DNA of 64,000 nucleotides from positions 124,001-188,000 of IMG/VR virus record IMGVR_UViG_3300029993_000005, one strand, 5' to 3'. Positions 53,756 through 62,568 of the stretch are shown in pieces. Each line of letters starts with the position of its first letter. Within the stretch, counting starts at the first letter, position 1. Position numbers and translations under genes: made by a program. Below the pieces are notes generated by a model that worked only from the letters and a program-made list of their open reading frames with translations, did no database searches and had not been told where the DNA came from. The DNA comes from a virus.

Positions 53756-54487
53756 ATGACTATACTTGGAGCATTCGGAGTTGTTCATCTATCACCATTA
53801 GAGGTGGTTCAGGCCCTAACCGAATTAAGAACCTCATATACGTTGGTCAGCCGTGAACGTAATTTGAAGGTCCATACTTCAGATGGACTATGCGAGGCAC
53901 AACCGGCATGGCCTATTGTCATTGACTCATTAAAGGCTCTCAATAAAGTCAGAGGTGTTCCTCATGATCGGCATGTCTACCTGATAGTTGATAGCAGGGC
54001 TGCACTTTCACATACCAACGTTGATAAAACGCTGTGGCCCGAATCAGGGACTCAAGCTGAGTTCAGGACTAATCTTAAAAAAGCGTTGAGATTAGCGGCT
54101 AAGTCTACATATGAATGGCGGCTAGTCAACAGTGAACCCTCGATTACGGAGTATGTGAATTCAGCGACGAAGCCCTCATTCTTGAACTTCATTCAGACAG
54201 AGCTATACAAGATCACGAACTATCAATTGCGTAAAGAGGTACAGGGGCTAACCATTGCCTATTTGGCGGGGGCACTGCCTATCTCTGTACTGAGGCGTCG
54301 TATCAAGAGCAGTCATAAATTAACTGCTCTTGGGACCTATGTTCTTTCTGACAAGGCCAAACAGTTGAAGGACGCAATAGCTATGCTGAAGACCACGTCT
54401 ATGGAACAGGTAGTCAAATCCACGGGTTTCCAGCAGTTTGAACTAATGTATGTGACAACCAGTCACGCTAAGTCCAGTTTGAAATAG
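53756..54487 (+). CDS. Protein of unknown function after the Rad50-like gene
   Basis: A 243-aa protein from the ATG at 53756 (a TTG at 53747 overlaps the upstream stop and is an alternative). Features: MTILGAFGVVHLSPLEVVQA, DRHVYLIVDSRAALSHTNV and a helical second half (LAGALPISVLRRRIKSSHKL). The alternating core could be an alpha/beta domain. Its place between ATPase and clamp genes suggests a replication or clamp-loader accessory role, but no motif proves it. Confidence 0.6.
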   Translation: MTILGAFGVVHLSPLEVVQALTELRTSYTLVSRERNLKVHTSDGLCEAQPAWPIVIDSLKALNKVRGVPHDRHVYLIVDSRAALSHTNVDKTLWPESGTQAEFRTNLKKALRLAAKSTYEWRLVNSEPSITEYVNSATKPSFLNFIQTELYKITNYQLRKEVQGLTIAYLAGALPISVLRRRIKSSHKLTALGTYVLSDKAKQLKDAIAMLKTTSMEQVVKSTGFQQFELMYVTTSHAKSSLK

Positions 54488-54534
54488 ACAATTTTATAAA
54501 GTAAGTCGACAATTCAATCTGGAGTTATAAAAGC

Positions 54535-54909
54535 ATGACTTCCTATATCCGGCTGTACTTGGTTCCCACACAACCGACAGCTACTCAGCAAGTGATAGAC
54601 GTAGATTCAACCCTATTGGTCTTGTCCCAAGGTCAGTTTTTACCTGTTCAAAGTGCACCTACTTTGACTCTAGTAGGGACACCTACCAGTTCTAGTTTTG
54701 ATCCGTTCACCAGTGCGCAACTAGCTTTAACAATTAGTACGGAGCAGACTCAAGAAATAAAAGTATGTTGGCGAGAACCTGTAGGCACCGATCAGTTTCC
54801 TAATGAAGATGTGATCACAGAAGTTGACCCGAGTGGTGGAACCTGTGTTTGCGGCATAACCTGCAACGGCACTGACTTGGCCTATGTTATGGTCCAAAAC
54901 GTAGCCTAA
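54535..54909 (+). CDS. Small beta-rich protein of unknown function
   Basis: A 124-aa protein (YIRLYLVPTQPTATQQVIDV, ALTISTEQTQEIKVCWREPV). It reads like a small beta-sandwich or virion-type protein, unlike the replication proteins around it. GGAG precedes the start. Confidence 0.6.
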   Translation: MTSYIRLYLVPTQPTATQQVIDVDSTLLVLSQGQFLPVQSAPTLTLVGTPTSSSFDPFTSAQLALTISTEQTQEIKVCWREPVGTDQFPNEDVITEVDPSGGTCVCGITCNGTDLAYVMVQNVA

Positions 54910-54927
54910 ATTTAAAAGGATTTTCAA

Positions 54928-55770
54928 ATGTCGAGTAATCAATATGGGCTTCCCTTGGCTAAGCCTATTACCCAGTCAATACTTCCCATCGTTATGCCTG
55001 ATGGTCGGCTTTACGGGTTTTATCCAATTAGCGAGCACACATTCACAGGTACTGAAACTTCATTTGCACTAAGTCAAGGCTCGGTTCCTATCACCACTGT
55101 AACGTTGGCACCAAAAGTTTATACCAATGTTTATGATGAACAGCGTGTTGAACAATACATGGCAGCTCAATGGCCGTCCAATACTGAAGGTGTGTTCCCT
55201 TGGCGCGGTTACGAAGAACTGGTAACCGTTGACCAGCCACAGAATATTGGGACTTATAGCTGGTGGTCAATGCCTGTCAATCACATCATGAAGCACTTCG
55301 GGCGCGGTATCCTGTGGAACGCCTTAATGTTCAACATGAATCAAACACCGTTTGTGCCTACACCTCCGGAGCCGCCTGTCGTGACTACACCCCAAGTTCT
55401 CCAATGGGCGACGTCCCTTAATCAACAGGCTTTTAGTCAAGACTGTGCGTTTATCGACTTTAACTGGGTGAATCTGTTTCAAGCCGTGATTGTGAGCGAT
55501 CCAAGCCAAGAAGGTAACGGCGTGGTGCCCATGTCTATCTCGACGGTTAGCAACCCCACTGGCGGCTATTTTAAGGCCTCTGTGGTGACCGGGGCGACCG
55601 TAGGTCAAACTATTTATCCGGGTGGTGGCGCGGTCTTTAATACCGTGCGTATTTTGCGCCTTCAAGATCCACCGGCTGGCACCTACACGTTCAACTTCAA
55701 CATCACGTACACGTTGAACGGCAGCAACACAATGAACGTGCCAGCAGTCTTGACCTTAACTGTTGTGTAA
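54928..55770 (+). CDS. Putative structural protein with Ig-like C-terminus
   Basis: A 280-aa protein. The N-terminal ~140 residues (PIVMPDGRLYGFYPISEHTF, YGEYEELVTVDQP-like region, MKHFGRGILWNALMFNMNQT) and a Pro linker are followed by a C-terminal Ig-like beta domain (AGTYTFNFNITYTLNGSNTM). It lies just upstream of the clamp gene. This looks like a virion or surface protein placed in the replication module. No known family. Confidence 0.6.
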   Translation: MSSNQYGLPLAKPITQSILPIVMPDGRLYGFYPISEHTFTGTETSFALSQGSVPITTVTLAPKVYTNVYDEQRVEQYMAAQWPSNTEGVFPWRGYEELVTVDQPQNIGTYSWWSMPVNHIMKHFGRGILWNALMFNMNQTPFVPTPPEPPVVTTPQVLQWATSLNQQAFSQDCAFIDFNWVNLFQAVIVSDPSQEGNGVVPMSISTVSNPTGGYFKASVVTGATVGQTIYPGGGAVFNTVRILRLQDPPAGTYTFNFNITYTLNGSNTMNVPAVLTLTVV

Positions 55771-55786
55771 CTAGTAAATAGACTAT
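55771..55786 (+). promoter_or_regulatory. AGTAAATA-type promoter candidate
   Basis: CTAGTAAATAGACTAT lies 42 bases before the ATG of the sliding clamp at 55813. One of five similar elements upstream of starts in the replication blocks. Confidence 0.5.
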
Positions 55787-55812
55787 AACGAAAACAACAA
55801 AGCCCCTTCCCG

Positions 55813-56883
55813 ATGAACGCAACTATAGATTCAGATCTGATTCAAGAAGCACTGAGGGTAGCTCTACGTTTGAGTCCTCCAAGCTCAGGTAACGTAACCC
55901 TAAATTCGGATGGCACCAAACTATTTCTAATCTCTAGTGCTGAACTCAGCCGGTGCCGAGTTCTAGTTCCATGCGTCCTTGAGGGTGAAGCCTTATTCGC
56001 GATTCCAACAGCCGCGATTCAAGCTTCGGTCAAGGGCCGCAAGGAACTGTCAATTGTCTACGACAAGACTGTGCTCAATATAAAAAGTGGGCGATACAAA
56101 GCACAGTTGGCAACCGTAGACGCCATTCAAATGGACGAGGGTGACGAGAAAGCAGCCGACATTAAGACGTGGGTCATTACAGCGGAACAGCTTGAATGGT
56201 TAAGAACTGCTGTTGCTGCTGTAGCATTAAAGCCAACGGCTAATGTCACGGCATTCATGCCGGTCTCCATCAAGTTGGGCCCCAAATATGCGTTTGTTGC
56301 GTGCTACGATGAACAACACATGGCATTTGCTTTTGATCGATCAATGAAAGGTGACTTGGAAGTTACTATTCCATTGGATACGTTGACCGCTGTCTTAGAC
56401 ACATTCAAGAACCTAAGTTGTAAACTGCAGGTCACGCCATCGGCCCTCCACGTTCGAAATAAATTGGTTAGCGTCCAACTAGCACTTCCGTCTATGGAAG
56501 ATCAGAAGATCAACGGGTCTGATGTATTAGAGAAGTCAAAAGAAGTACTCAAGGTTGATGGACAGTCCATTATATTCGTCAAGAAAGACGTTTTGATATT
56601 CTTGGATAATGCCAGAGCCGTTGCAGAAAAAAGTCGAATGGAACTTAAGGTTAGTACCGAAGTTGGAAAACTAGGACTATCCGTTACAACAGGTCAGGGG
56701 CGCGCACAGGCTACGATCAAGGCTAACACAAAGGCAGAAACCAGTTTCAAAGTAGACTTTGAATTCTTCGAGGAAGCGGTCCGCAAGTGCACGGATGATA
56801 TCCAGATGAAGGTAGTAGGTTCAGACTTTCTTTCGTTTGTGGGCAAGAACGCTACCATCCTTGTAGCCTTAAACGAGGACTAA
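55813..56883 (+). CDS. Sliding clamp (beta-clamp-like)
   Basis: A 356-aa protein, the length of three beta-clamp domains. It shows the clamp pattern of alternating helix and sheet: LIQEALRVALRLSPPSSGNV, ELSRCRVLVPCVLEGEALFA and AIPTAAIQASVKGRKELSI in the first domain, ADIKTWVITAEQLEWLRTAV in the second, and a closing LSFVGKNATILVALNED. It would encircle DNA and hold the polymerase. Paired here with an RFC-like loader. The similarity to known clamps is only at fold-pattern level by eye. Confidence 0.75.
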   Translation: MNATIDSDLIQEALRVALRLSPPSSGNVTLNSDGTKLFLISSAELSRCRVLVPCVLEGEALFAIPTAAIQASVKGRKELSIVYDKTVLNIKSGRYKAQLATVDAIQMDEGDEKAADIKTWVITAEQLEWLRTAVAAVALKPTANVTAFMPVSIKLGPKYAFVACYDEQHMAFAFDRSMKGDLEVTIPLDTLTAVLDTFKNLSCKLQVTPSALHVRNKLVSVQLALPSMEDQKINGSDVLEKSKEVLKVDGQSIIFVKKDVLIFLDNARAVAEKSRMELKVSTEVGKLGLSVTTGQGRAQATIKANTKAETSFKVDFEFFEEAVRKCTDDIQMKVVGSDFLSFVGKNATILVALNED

Positions 56884-56888
56884 TTGAC

Positions 56889-57302
56889 ATGGCGCGAACT
56901 AAAGTTAAGGACGAAGAACCGACAGTCCCCATCAAGATGTTGCTGGATGTTGAGCCTGGGCTTTTCTACGAAGTTGGGGATGCCCATCTAACGTTCTTCA
57001 GAGAAGAGAAGGCAACTACATTTTGGTTGGGTCCTAAAATTCCATTAGCCTGTATGTTCGAGGCCCATTGGATTGTTCTGGACGGTGAACGAGTGGGTTT
57101 GCACTTTGTTACCCAGTTCCAGGTAACCAATGGTGGAGGCTATCTTTTAGGATACCTGAATAAAGGACGAGGAAAGGCCTCCAAAGTAGAAGTGCTCTTG
57201 AAGTCTAAGAACATCGTCATCTACTCGTTTCCCAATAGAGGGGCGCTAATTATTGCCTGCAAGATTGGGCCTGATGTACTTACAATCTTCGAAGAGCAGT
57301 AA
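56889..57302 (+). CDS. Protein of unknown function
   Basis: A 137-aa beta-rich protein (PGLFYEVGDAHLTFFREEKA, AHWIVLDGERVGLHFVTQFQ). No family recognised. It follows the clamp by 5 bases in a tight operon. Confidence 0.65.
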   Translation: MARTKVKDEEPTVPIKMLLDVEPGLFYEVGDAHLTFFREEKATTFWLGPKIPLACMFEAHWIVLDGERVGLHFVTQFQVTNGGGYLLGYLNKGRGKASKVEVLLKSKNIVIYSFPNRGALIIACKIGPDVLTIFEEQ

Positions 57303-57321
57303 TTCTAAACTGGAATTAATA

Positions 57322-57870
57322 ATGGCTAAGACCGAAGAATTCGATCTGCAAGACTTACTAGCTGAAATTCGTAACGATCCAAGTTTTACCAAGTTCAAGC
57401 GTGTGGTCAGAATTACAGGCACGCGCCTGAACCTAGAAAAAGATAGAGAAGAAGCACTAGCTAGTCATGCAGCACGGACCAGCAGAACATTACACGGTTC
57501 AAAACGATATTCCCCAAAAGACTTGATTGATGCAACGCTTACTGATGGACGGACACGTAGTCGATTAGTAGAAATCAGGGTGAAGGCCTCAAATCATATT
57601 GAGCTTTTAGAAGATGCCTGTGATGCAATCAAACATCATTTGTTCACCGAGTACCACGAACAGTTAAAAGCGTTTTCTACTGTTGATCAACGATCAGCTC
57701 TAGTCAAAAGAGTCCAACGAGTAGCCCTAAACATGGTGGCTGAAGGTCGGACCCTGCTCGATCTATTGGACCAGATCATCAAGGACATCGACCAGAACGG
57801 ACATAGCTTACGTAATTCTATGGAGCTTTTAAAGTTGCTCGACGGGGCTAAGAGTGGAGTCGTTATATGA
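57322..57870 (+). CDS. Helical protein of unknown function
   Basis: A 182-aa, mostly helical, charged protein (FDLQDLLAEIRNDPSFTKFK, RVALNMVAEGRTLLDLLDQI). The ATG at 57322 fits after the upstream stop; an earlier in-frame Met overlaps the preceding gene and is less likely. No enzyme motif. Confidence 0.65.
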   Translation: MAKTEEFDLQDLLAEIRNDPSFTKFKRVVRITGTRLNLEKDREEALASHAARTSRTLHGSKRYSPKDLIDATLTDGRTRSRLVEIRVKASNHIELLEDACDAIKHHLFTEYHEQLKAFSTVDQRSALVKRVQRVALNMVAEGRTLLDLLDQIIKDIDQNGHSLRNSMELLKLLDGAKSGVVI

Positions 57871-58343
57871 CAACAGAAACGATAAGAGTTCCTGATCTAC
57901 GAAACTTCTTCAATGACATGGGGTATCTAGGAATTAGTCAGGAAGTTTCTAGTTTGTGGACCTATTATGAACGGGCAGTAAACGACGTAACTTATCAAGA
58001 ATTGCGATTGGTGGGTAACTCTGTAATTATCCAACAGGCGTCCGATCAATTTGGACTATCCGTTCTAGCCTTACAAACAAATGAGTTACGAGTCTACGAG
58101 CATGCAGCATTTATGCTGGCTCAGGCCCTACCCTATTTCGTGCGTGGCTCCTCTGTTCTGCACCTTCATTTTCTAGGCACCGGTTACCAAGCATTTATAG
58201 GATTGGACCTGAGTCTATTAGGCCTGCAAGCAGAATTGATAAAGTTGGAAGGATCGTTAGAACTAGTAAATAGACATGGAGTACCCTACGACAAAGAAAT
58301 ATCCAAAGTCACAGGTGCTCTAGTTAAGGTAAAAGGAAAATAA
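57867..58343 (+). CDS. Protein of unknown function
   Basis: A 158-aa protein starting in an ATGA overlap. Mixed alpha/beta (LSVLALQTNELRVYEHAAFM, LGTGYQAFIGLDLSLLGLQA). An AGTAAATA sequence (58264) lies inside its 3' end and might be a chance match. No family recognised. Confidence 0.6.
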   Translation: MTTETIRVPDLRNFFNDMGYLGISQEVSSLWTYYERAVNDVTYQELRLVGNSVIIQQASDQFGLSVLALQTNELRVYEHAAFMLAQALPYFVRGSSVLHLHFLGTGYQAFIGLDLSLLGLQAELIKLEGSLELVNRHGVPYDKEISKVTGALVKVKGK

Positions 58344-58344
58344 A

Positions 58345-58839
58345 ATGAACAATAATTATTTGGTAGCTACAGCACCTTCATTGTCATCAGCTACGGTTGA
58401 TGCCTCGGGATCTCGCCATTTCGTTTTGATAGACCTGGGTGAGTTAGGTCCCTGGTCCCTTGCTTCTTTAGCTGTCAATCAAAAATTGAATATCCGGACC
58501 TTGTCACTAAACCCTAAATACGACTATTCAACTGATATTTCCGCAGACGAAGGTTCAGCTATCGTTAAATTTCTCGTGTCTATGGTTGCTCAATTCGGTA
58601 AAGCCCCGTTGATTATTACCGGCAGTCCGGCCGTGACCCTAGCCTTGGCACTAACTGTGCAGTATGCAACAAACAACCCAGACTTGAAGAACCTGAACAT
58701 CGTATTAACGGCCGAAGTCGATCCTCAGTCCCAGTCAAATGTGGCGGTCAACCGTGTATCCTTGAGTAATAGTGAAATATCTGGAATATCTGCTTTGGGG
58801 TCGCCCACGAGTTTAAATCTAGCTTTCACCAGCGTTTGA
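58345..58839 (+). CDS. Protein of unknown function
   Basis: A 164-aa protein (FVLIDLGELGPWSLASLAVN, IITGSPAVTLALALTVQYAT), alternating hydrophobic strands and helices that could be a Rossmann-like alpha/beta fold. One base after the previous stop. No motif seen. It precedes the UvsW-like helicase gene. Confidence 0.6.
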   Translation: MNNNYLVATAPSLSSATVDASGSRHFVLIDLGELGPWSLASLAVNQKLNIRTLSLNPKYDYSTDISADEGSAIVKFLVSMVAQFGKAPLIITGSPAVTLALALTVQYATNNPDLKNLNIVLTAEVDPQSQSNVAVNRVSLSNSEISGISALGSPTSLNLAFTSV

Positions 58840-58845
58840 TGTGAT

Positions 58846-60381
58846 ATGACAGGCACTATCACCATCCATGCACGAGAGGCATTCTTCATCAAGAAACAGG
58901 ATATTAGTCCTAAAATAAGATCAACGTTGATCGACAAATATCGTCACATGTTTTATGAGGTTAAAGCCTGCAAAAAATGCGAGTTCTATGAAGAAAGATT
59001 GGCTGACGAGAAACAGCATCTTGAGGTCTGTGACAATTGTGCAGCTTTCAAGGGTGGCGCGGAACTGGCAACAGAAGTTAAGGTAGGTAAGAATTCGTAT
59101 ATCCGAACACCTCTGGGCAATCCTGGGCCTTTAAAATCGGTGCTGGACCATCAAGAAATTAAGTACAAGTTCAAGTCCCATTTTCCGGATAAAAAGTTTA
59201 GTACCCCTATTAAGTTCACTGGGACTTTGAGAGACTATCAACCAGAGGCCGTTGAGGCCATGGTTAAAAAGAAGCGAGGCGTAGTAAAATCCAGGGCGCG
59301 TACAGGGAAGACGGTAATGAGTTGTGCCGCCATTTGTAGAATTGGCAAAAAAACAATTATCATGGCGTCTCAACGTGAATGGCTTTTAGGTTTTCAAGAA
59401 ACATTCATCGGGTCAAAAACACAGAAAGCCTTAACTGACTGCAACCCCGATAAGATAGGTTTTGCACGCAAGATCGAGGACTTCAAAAAATACGACGTTT
59501 GTTTGGTAACGGTTCAGACTTTCTACAGTGAAGGTGGACAGCGCTTGCTAAGAAAGATTCGTGACATGTTTTCAGTTTTAGTCTGTGACGAGGTACACAC
59601 AGCAGCTGCCTCCAAATATGCCTCAGTTATTTCCAAACTTAATTGTGGCTGGAAGATAGGTCTTTCTGCGACACCCTCAAGGAAAGATTTTAAATTTTCG
59701 TTGGTACGTGATTTGATGGGGCCAAATATCGCCGACCTTAAGGTTGCGCGGTTAAGGCCCCATGTTCGTTTGATACGTACCGAATATGTGAAGAAAGGGA
59801 AGGGACAACAATTGTGGCCTTATATTGTTGGATCCTTAGAAAAAGATCCGAAACGTTTAAAGCTTATTGCCAAATGGGCCTTGCAGGACGTCAAGAACGG
59901 GCACATGGTACTCATACCTTTTGCCCAAGTAGCGCCCATTAAAGCCCTCGTAGCGGCTATCAACACGATGGCTGGTAAGACCGTGGCCTACCCATTCTAT
60001 GGGGGCCTTAAAAAGGCGGATAGGGATAAGTACATTGAAGGTGCGCGTCGGTACACTCACAAAATATTGGTGGGTAACATCAAACTCCTGTCCACCGGTA
60101 CCAACATTCCCAGGGCCAGTTGTTTGTATGAGTCTACACTTTCTAGTAATATGGAAAATGCTGAACAGCGGGTGTCTCGTATTCTCACACCTATGGACGG
60201 CAAGATCACACCTATTCTCCGTATCTTTTTGGATGATGCTCATGTTAGACGTGCGTGCTTAAGGACCGAATGGTTTGGGTGTATCAAGCCCATGTTCAAG
60301 CCCGTCATTTCAGAAAAAGACACAGAAATCCTGAAGGCTTATTTTGCTGACAAAGACCGGGTCCCCAAGGTGGAATGGTAG
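58846..60381 (+). CDS. SF2 DNA helicase, UvsW-like
   Basis: A 511-aa protein. An N-terminal four-Cys site (CKKCEFYE...CDNC, ~residues 42-65) precedes a helicase core: motif Q-like LRDYQPEAVEAM, motif I SRARTGKTVMS (~150), motif II CDEVHTAA (~248), motif III GLSATPSRKD (~274), and C-terminal motif VI-type NAEQRVSRIL. Motifs fit the UvsW/RecG-like group that remodels forks and recombination intermediates in T4-type phages. It is the last gene of its operon before a promoter candidate. Confidence 0.85.
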   Translation: MTGTITIHAREAFFIKKQDISPKIRSTLIDKYRHMFYEVKACKKCEFYEERLADEKQHLEVCDNCAAFKGGAELATEVKVGKNSYIRTPLGNPGPLKSVLDHQEIKYKFKSHFPDKKFSTPIKFTGTLRDYQPEAVEAMVKKKRGVVKSRARTGKTVMSCAAICRIGKKTIIMASQREWLLGFQETFIGSKTQKALTDCNPDKIGFARKIEDFKKYDVCLVTVQTFYSEGGQRLLRKIRDMFSVLVCDEVHTAAASKYASVISKLNCGWKIGLSATPSRKDFKFSLVRDLMGPNIADLKVARLRPHVRLIRTEYVKKGKGQQLWPYIVGSLEKDPKRLKLIAKWALQDVKNGHMVLIPFAQVAPIKALVAAINTMAGKTVAYPFYGGLKKADRDKYIEGARRYTHKILVGNIKLLSTGTNIPRASCLYESTLSSNMENAEQRVSRILTPMDGKITPILRIFLDDAHVRRACLRTEWFGCIKPMFKPVISEKDTEILKAYFADKDRVPKVEW

Positions 60382-60388
60382 CTTACGG

Positions 60389-60406
60389 CTAGTAAATAAG
60401 TATAGA
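60389..60406 (+). promoter_or_regulatory. AGTAAATA-type promoter candidate
   Basis: CTAGTAAATAAGTATAGA lies 37 bases before the ATG at 60426, at the head of the small-gene chain. Confidence 0.55.
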
Positions 60407-60425
60407 ACTATCAACGAGACGAACT

Positions 60426-60587
60426 ATGTTTTTTACAACTGTCCAATCGCCTATTACGTACAACCCAACTGAGGCCTCCCTATCTTTGTTAAAAGGCCTT
60501 CATCTTCTGTACCCACATATGATGAATGAAGATCAAACTATGTTCTACGCACCTAATGGACATAGTTTGGAGGTGAGGCTTCAATGA
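60426..60587 (+). CDS. Small protein of unknown function (53 aa)
   Basis: Reads MFFTTVQSPITYNPTEASLS and on to ...HSLEVRLQ. It starts 37 bases after the promoter candidate and its stop overlaps the next gene's start (ATGA). These contexts support it being real despite its size. No family recognised. Confidence 0.65.
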   Translation: MFFTTVQSPITYNPTEASLSLLKGLHLLYPHMMNEDQTMFYAPNGHSLEVRLQ

Positions 60588-61369
60588 ACGAGATCAATGG
60601 TGGTTCGTCCAGGGCTAAGGTCCCCTATGCTAGGGGCTCTACTTACACTAGGTCCGGGTCTAAGTCAGGGTCTCCCGTCTATGATCCTAAAGACGAGGCC
60701 TCGGTAGAAGACCTTCAGAGTATCAATAAAAAAATAGTTAAAAAACAAGAATTAGCTAAATCAGAATCCAAATCTAGTAGTACTCGTATTATGGTGAAAC
60801 AAGGAATAGCTATCAAACAGGTGGTGCCTTCATCTGTCTGGCGCTGTGCTCCATTTAAATGGGACCCCTTACCTTTTTCTGTAGAGAATGAAAAACTTAA
60901 TGACAGAATTATTGAGGCCGAGGTCCAGAACCAAGGCTTATCCATGTTTCTGGACGATGTAAGAATTCCCATTGTTTATGGTGTGTCAGGCAACCCCGAT
61001 GACGTACAGGCCCGTTATTTCGCGGCCTTCCTAGTCGACGCTCATCTACAGGCCCTAGGATCAAAAGCAAATGTAGTGTGGCATACCTTGTACGGTGGAT
61101 TTGACAATCCGTTACTCAAGTCCCACACGGATAACGATTTAATAGAAAAACCCTCATTATTGGTTCTCACCAATTTGAGCCCCGCTAGTACAGGGGTGAA
61201 ACTGGATAAGGCTAAAGATCTGCTGGAGAAGTTTCAAGACATTCCACGTATAGTGGTCATGGCCGGTGAAGACCCTTTGTCATTCCTGTCCTGCAGACTA
61301 TACAGTGAAGTAAATGCTTTAGCCTATTTCTGTCAAAGCTTGGTCAAACGAAAAATGGATATTATATGA
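60584..61369 (+). CDS. Protein with P-loop-like pattern, unknown function
   Basis: A 261-aa protein. N-terminal ~70 residues are Ser/Lys-rich and probably disordered. The second half has an alpha/beta pattern: IVYGVSGNPDDVQARYFAAF where a Walker A would be, then KPSLLVLTNLSP and IPRIVVMAGEDPLSFLS. It resembles a helicase-loader/AAA+ scaffold with a lost Walker A, near a DnaB-like helicase gene. Suggestion only. Confidence 0.6.
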   Translation: MNEINGGSSRAKVPYARGSTYTRSGSKSGSPVYDPKDEASVEDLQSINKKIVKKQELAKSESKSSSTRIMVKQGIAIKQVVPSSVWRCAPFKWDPLPFSVENEKLNDRIIEAEVQNQGLSMFLDDVRIPIVYGVSGNPDDVQARYFAAFLVDAHLQALGSKANVVWHTLYGGFDNPLLKSHTDNDLIEKPSLLVLTNLSPASTGVKLDKAKDLLEKFQDIPRIVVMAGEDPLSFLSCRLYSEVNALAYFCQSLVKRKMDII

Positions 61370-61710
61370 AGGACCCTCAAGTTGTTATTCAGTTATCAAC
61401 GTTTTCGTTAGCTAAGACTTGGAGACCAGGAGTCCGTAAGTCAAAACCTATTGCTACTCTGACCGGCGTTATTCATAACGGTGGCGGGTTTAACTGCAAA
61501 TTCAGTTTCAACTTTGGACATAGATCACAATTGGTGTTTGAGGACGCTCGTATATTTGATGGTTCCGAGCCTAAGACACTAGCTTTGTTAGTAAAGAATC
61601 GATTACTGGATTGGGCAAAGGCAACTGATTCCATACCTGAAGAACTAAGATCCGAGCTGGTTCAAAGCATATTGAAACATGATCAAGGTCAAGGTCACGG
61701 CTCGTCATGA
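61366..61710 (+). CDS. Small protein of unknown function
   Basis: A 114-aa protein starting in an ATGA overlap. Beta-rich first half (IATLTGVIHNGGGFNCKFSF) and a helical end (EELRSELVQSILKHDQG). No motif seen. Confidence 0.65.
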   Translation: MKDPQVVIQLSTFSLAKTWRPGVRKSKPIATLTGVIHNGGGFNCKFSFNFGHRSQLVFEDARIFDGSEPKTLALLVKNRLLDWAKATDSIPEELRSELVQSILKHDQGQGHGSS

Positions 61711-61913
61711 AATGGTCAACCAATGAAAAAGTTGATAAAACGTTGCAGGACTATGCTCAAAGAGTTATTGATACTGAGGACGACAAAGAAAGATTTGCTG
61801 TAGCCCTAGGTTATATTGGTGCGGCCTGTACTTTGTACAGAGGAGAGCCATTGTTGAATAATTATATTTGTATATTAGCCCAATTAGCTTTATTTCCATT
61901 GGACATTAAATGA
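61707..61913 (+). CDS. Small protein of unknown function
   Basis: A 68-aa helical protein (KTLQDYAQRVIDTEDDKERF, LNNYICILAQLALFPLDI) starting in an ATGA overlap. The C-terminal half is hydrophobic. No motif seen. Confidence 0.65.
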   Translation: MKWSTNEKVDKTLQDYAQRVIDTEDDKERFAVALGYIGAACTLYRGEPLLNNYICILAQLALFPLDIK

Positions 61914-62236
61914 ACAGCGATTACACCAAGTTAGTTAAAGATTTGCGGCTCCTGTATTTCACTACGGTAGTGCAAGAGCTAAATGATGAACAAACCCGTC
62001 GTTCACTAAGAATCCTGTTTCTAGAACACTGCTACTCAAGTCCCGGAATAACTAGCGCCCAAATACAATGTGATAAATCCAATAACCCACCGTCCGTTGT
62101 TGAGGCTAAGGACTTGGCGATTCGAGTTAAAGTTCAATGGTCTGCTGGTGATCAGACAATGATTTATATGTCGGTATATAAAGTCAGCGTGTTCCACAAT
62201 TTAAAAGAAGTACCAAATGGGTTGAATCCAGAATGA
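61910..62236 (+). CDS. Small protein of unknown function
   Basis: A 108-aa protein starting in an ATGA overlap (YTKLVKDLRLLYFTTVVQEL, KVQWSAGDQTMIYMSVYKVS). No motif seen. Confidence 0.65.
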   Translation: MNSDYTKLVKDLRLLYFTTVVQELNDEQTRRSLRILFLEHCYSSPGITSAQIQCDKSNNPPSVVEAKDLAIRVKVQWSAGDQTMIYMSVYKVSVFHNLKEVPNGLNPE

Positions 62237-62358
62237 GAAGTAAGTTAAGGCGCAAATGCGCTATCTGTTGGTGGCTAGTCCTAGTATTTGTGGTTGTCCC
62301 AATATCGACTTATTTATATGTAGCAGCGGTCTTAACCGAGGGTTCTCAATATGAATAG
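62233..62358 (+). CDS. Small membrane protein (41 aa)
   Basis: Reads MRSKLRRKCAICWWLVLVFV followed by VVPISTYLYVAAVL. Basic start plus one hydrophobic helix. Starts in an ATGA overlap with the previous gene and ends inside the next, which supports expression. Confidence 0.65.
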   Translation: MRSKLRRKCAICWWLVLVFVVVPISTYLYVAAVLTEGSQYE

Positions 62359-62524
62359 TCGACAACGTAGGGTTAACCGCCGAGCTGATCTAAGAAAACC
62401 TTATTGCTTTGTTCTTGAGCCAGAACACGATTTCTATGAAAGACTAGTGGCTGACTATATTGAACCCGACGAACCTATAGCTAAGGACAGACCGCTATTA
62501 AAAGGCGAGTTAGGAACGATCTAG
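62351..62524 (+). CDS. Small basic/acidic protein of unknown function (57 aa)
   Basis: Starts MNSRQRRVNRRADLRKPYCF and is acidic later (EPEHDFYERLVADYIEPDE). The ATG overlaps the last codons of the upstream gene by 8 bases. It is the last gene of the chain before a promoter candidate. Confidence 0.65.
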   Translation: MNSRQRRVNRRADLRKPYCFVLEPEHDFYERLVADYIEPDEPIAKDRPLLKGELGTI

Positions 62525-62543
62525 GTTATCAGGTTATCTATTA

Positions 62544-62558
62544 AACTAAATAAATATA
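62544..62558 (+). promoter_or_regulatory. AGTAAATA-like promoter candidate
   Basis: AACTAAATAAATATA lies 25 bases before the ATG of the methylase gene at 62569. Weaker match to the other elements. Confidence 0.4.
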
Positions 62559-62568
62559 GGTTTCAGCT

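Noticed and set aside
58264-58280. AGTAAATA element inside 57867-58343 as a promoter.
   Set aside because: No gene start follows within 60 bases in a suitable position; it may be chance, so it was not listed as a promoter feature.
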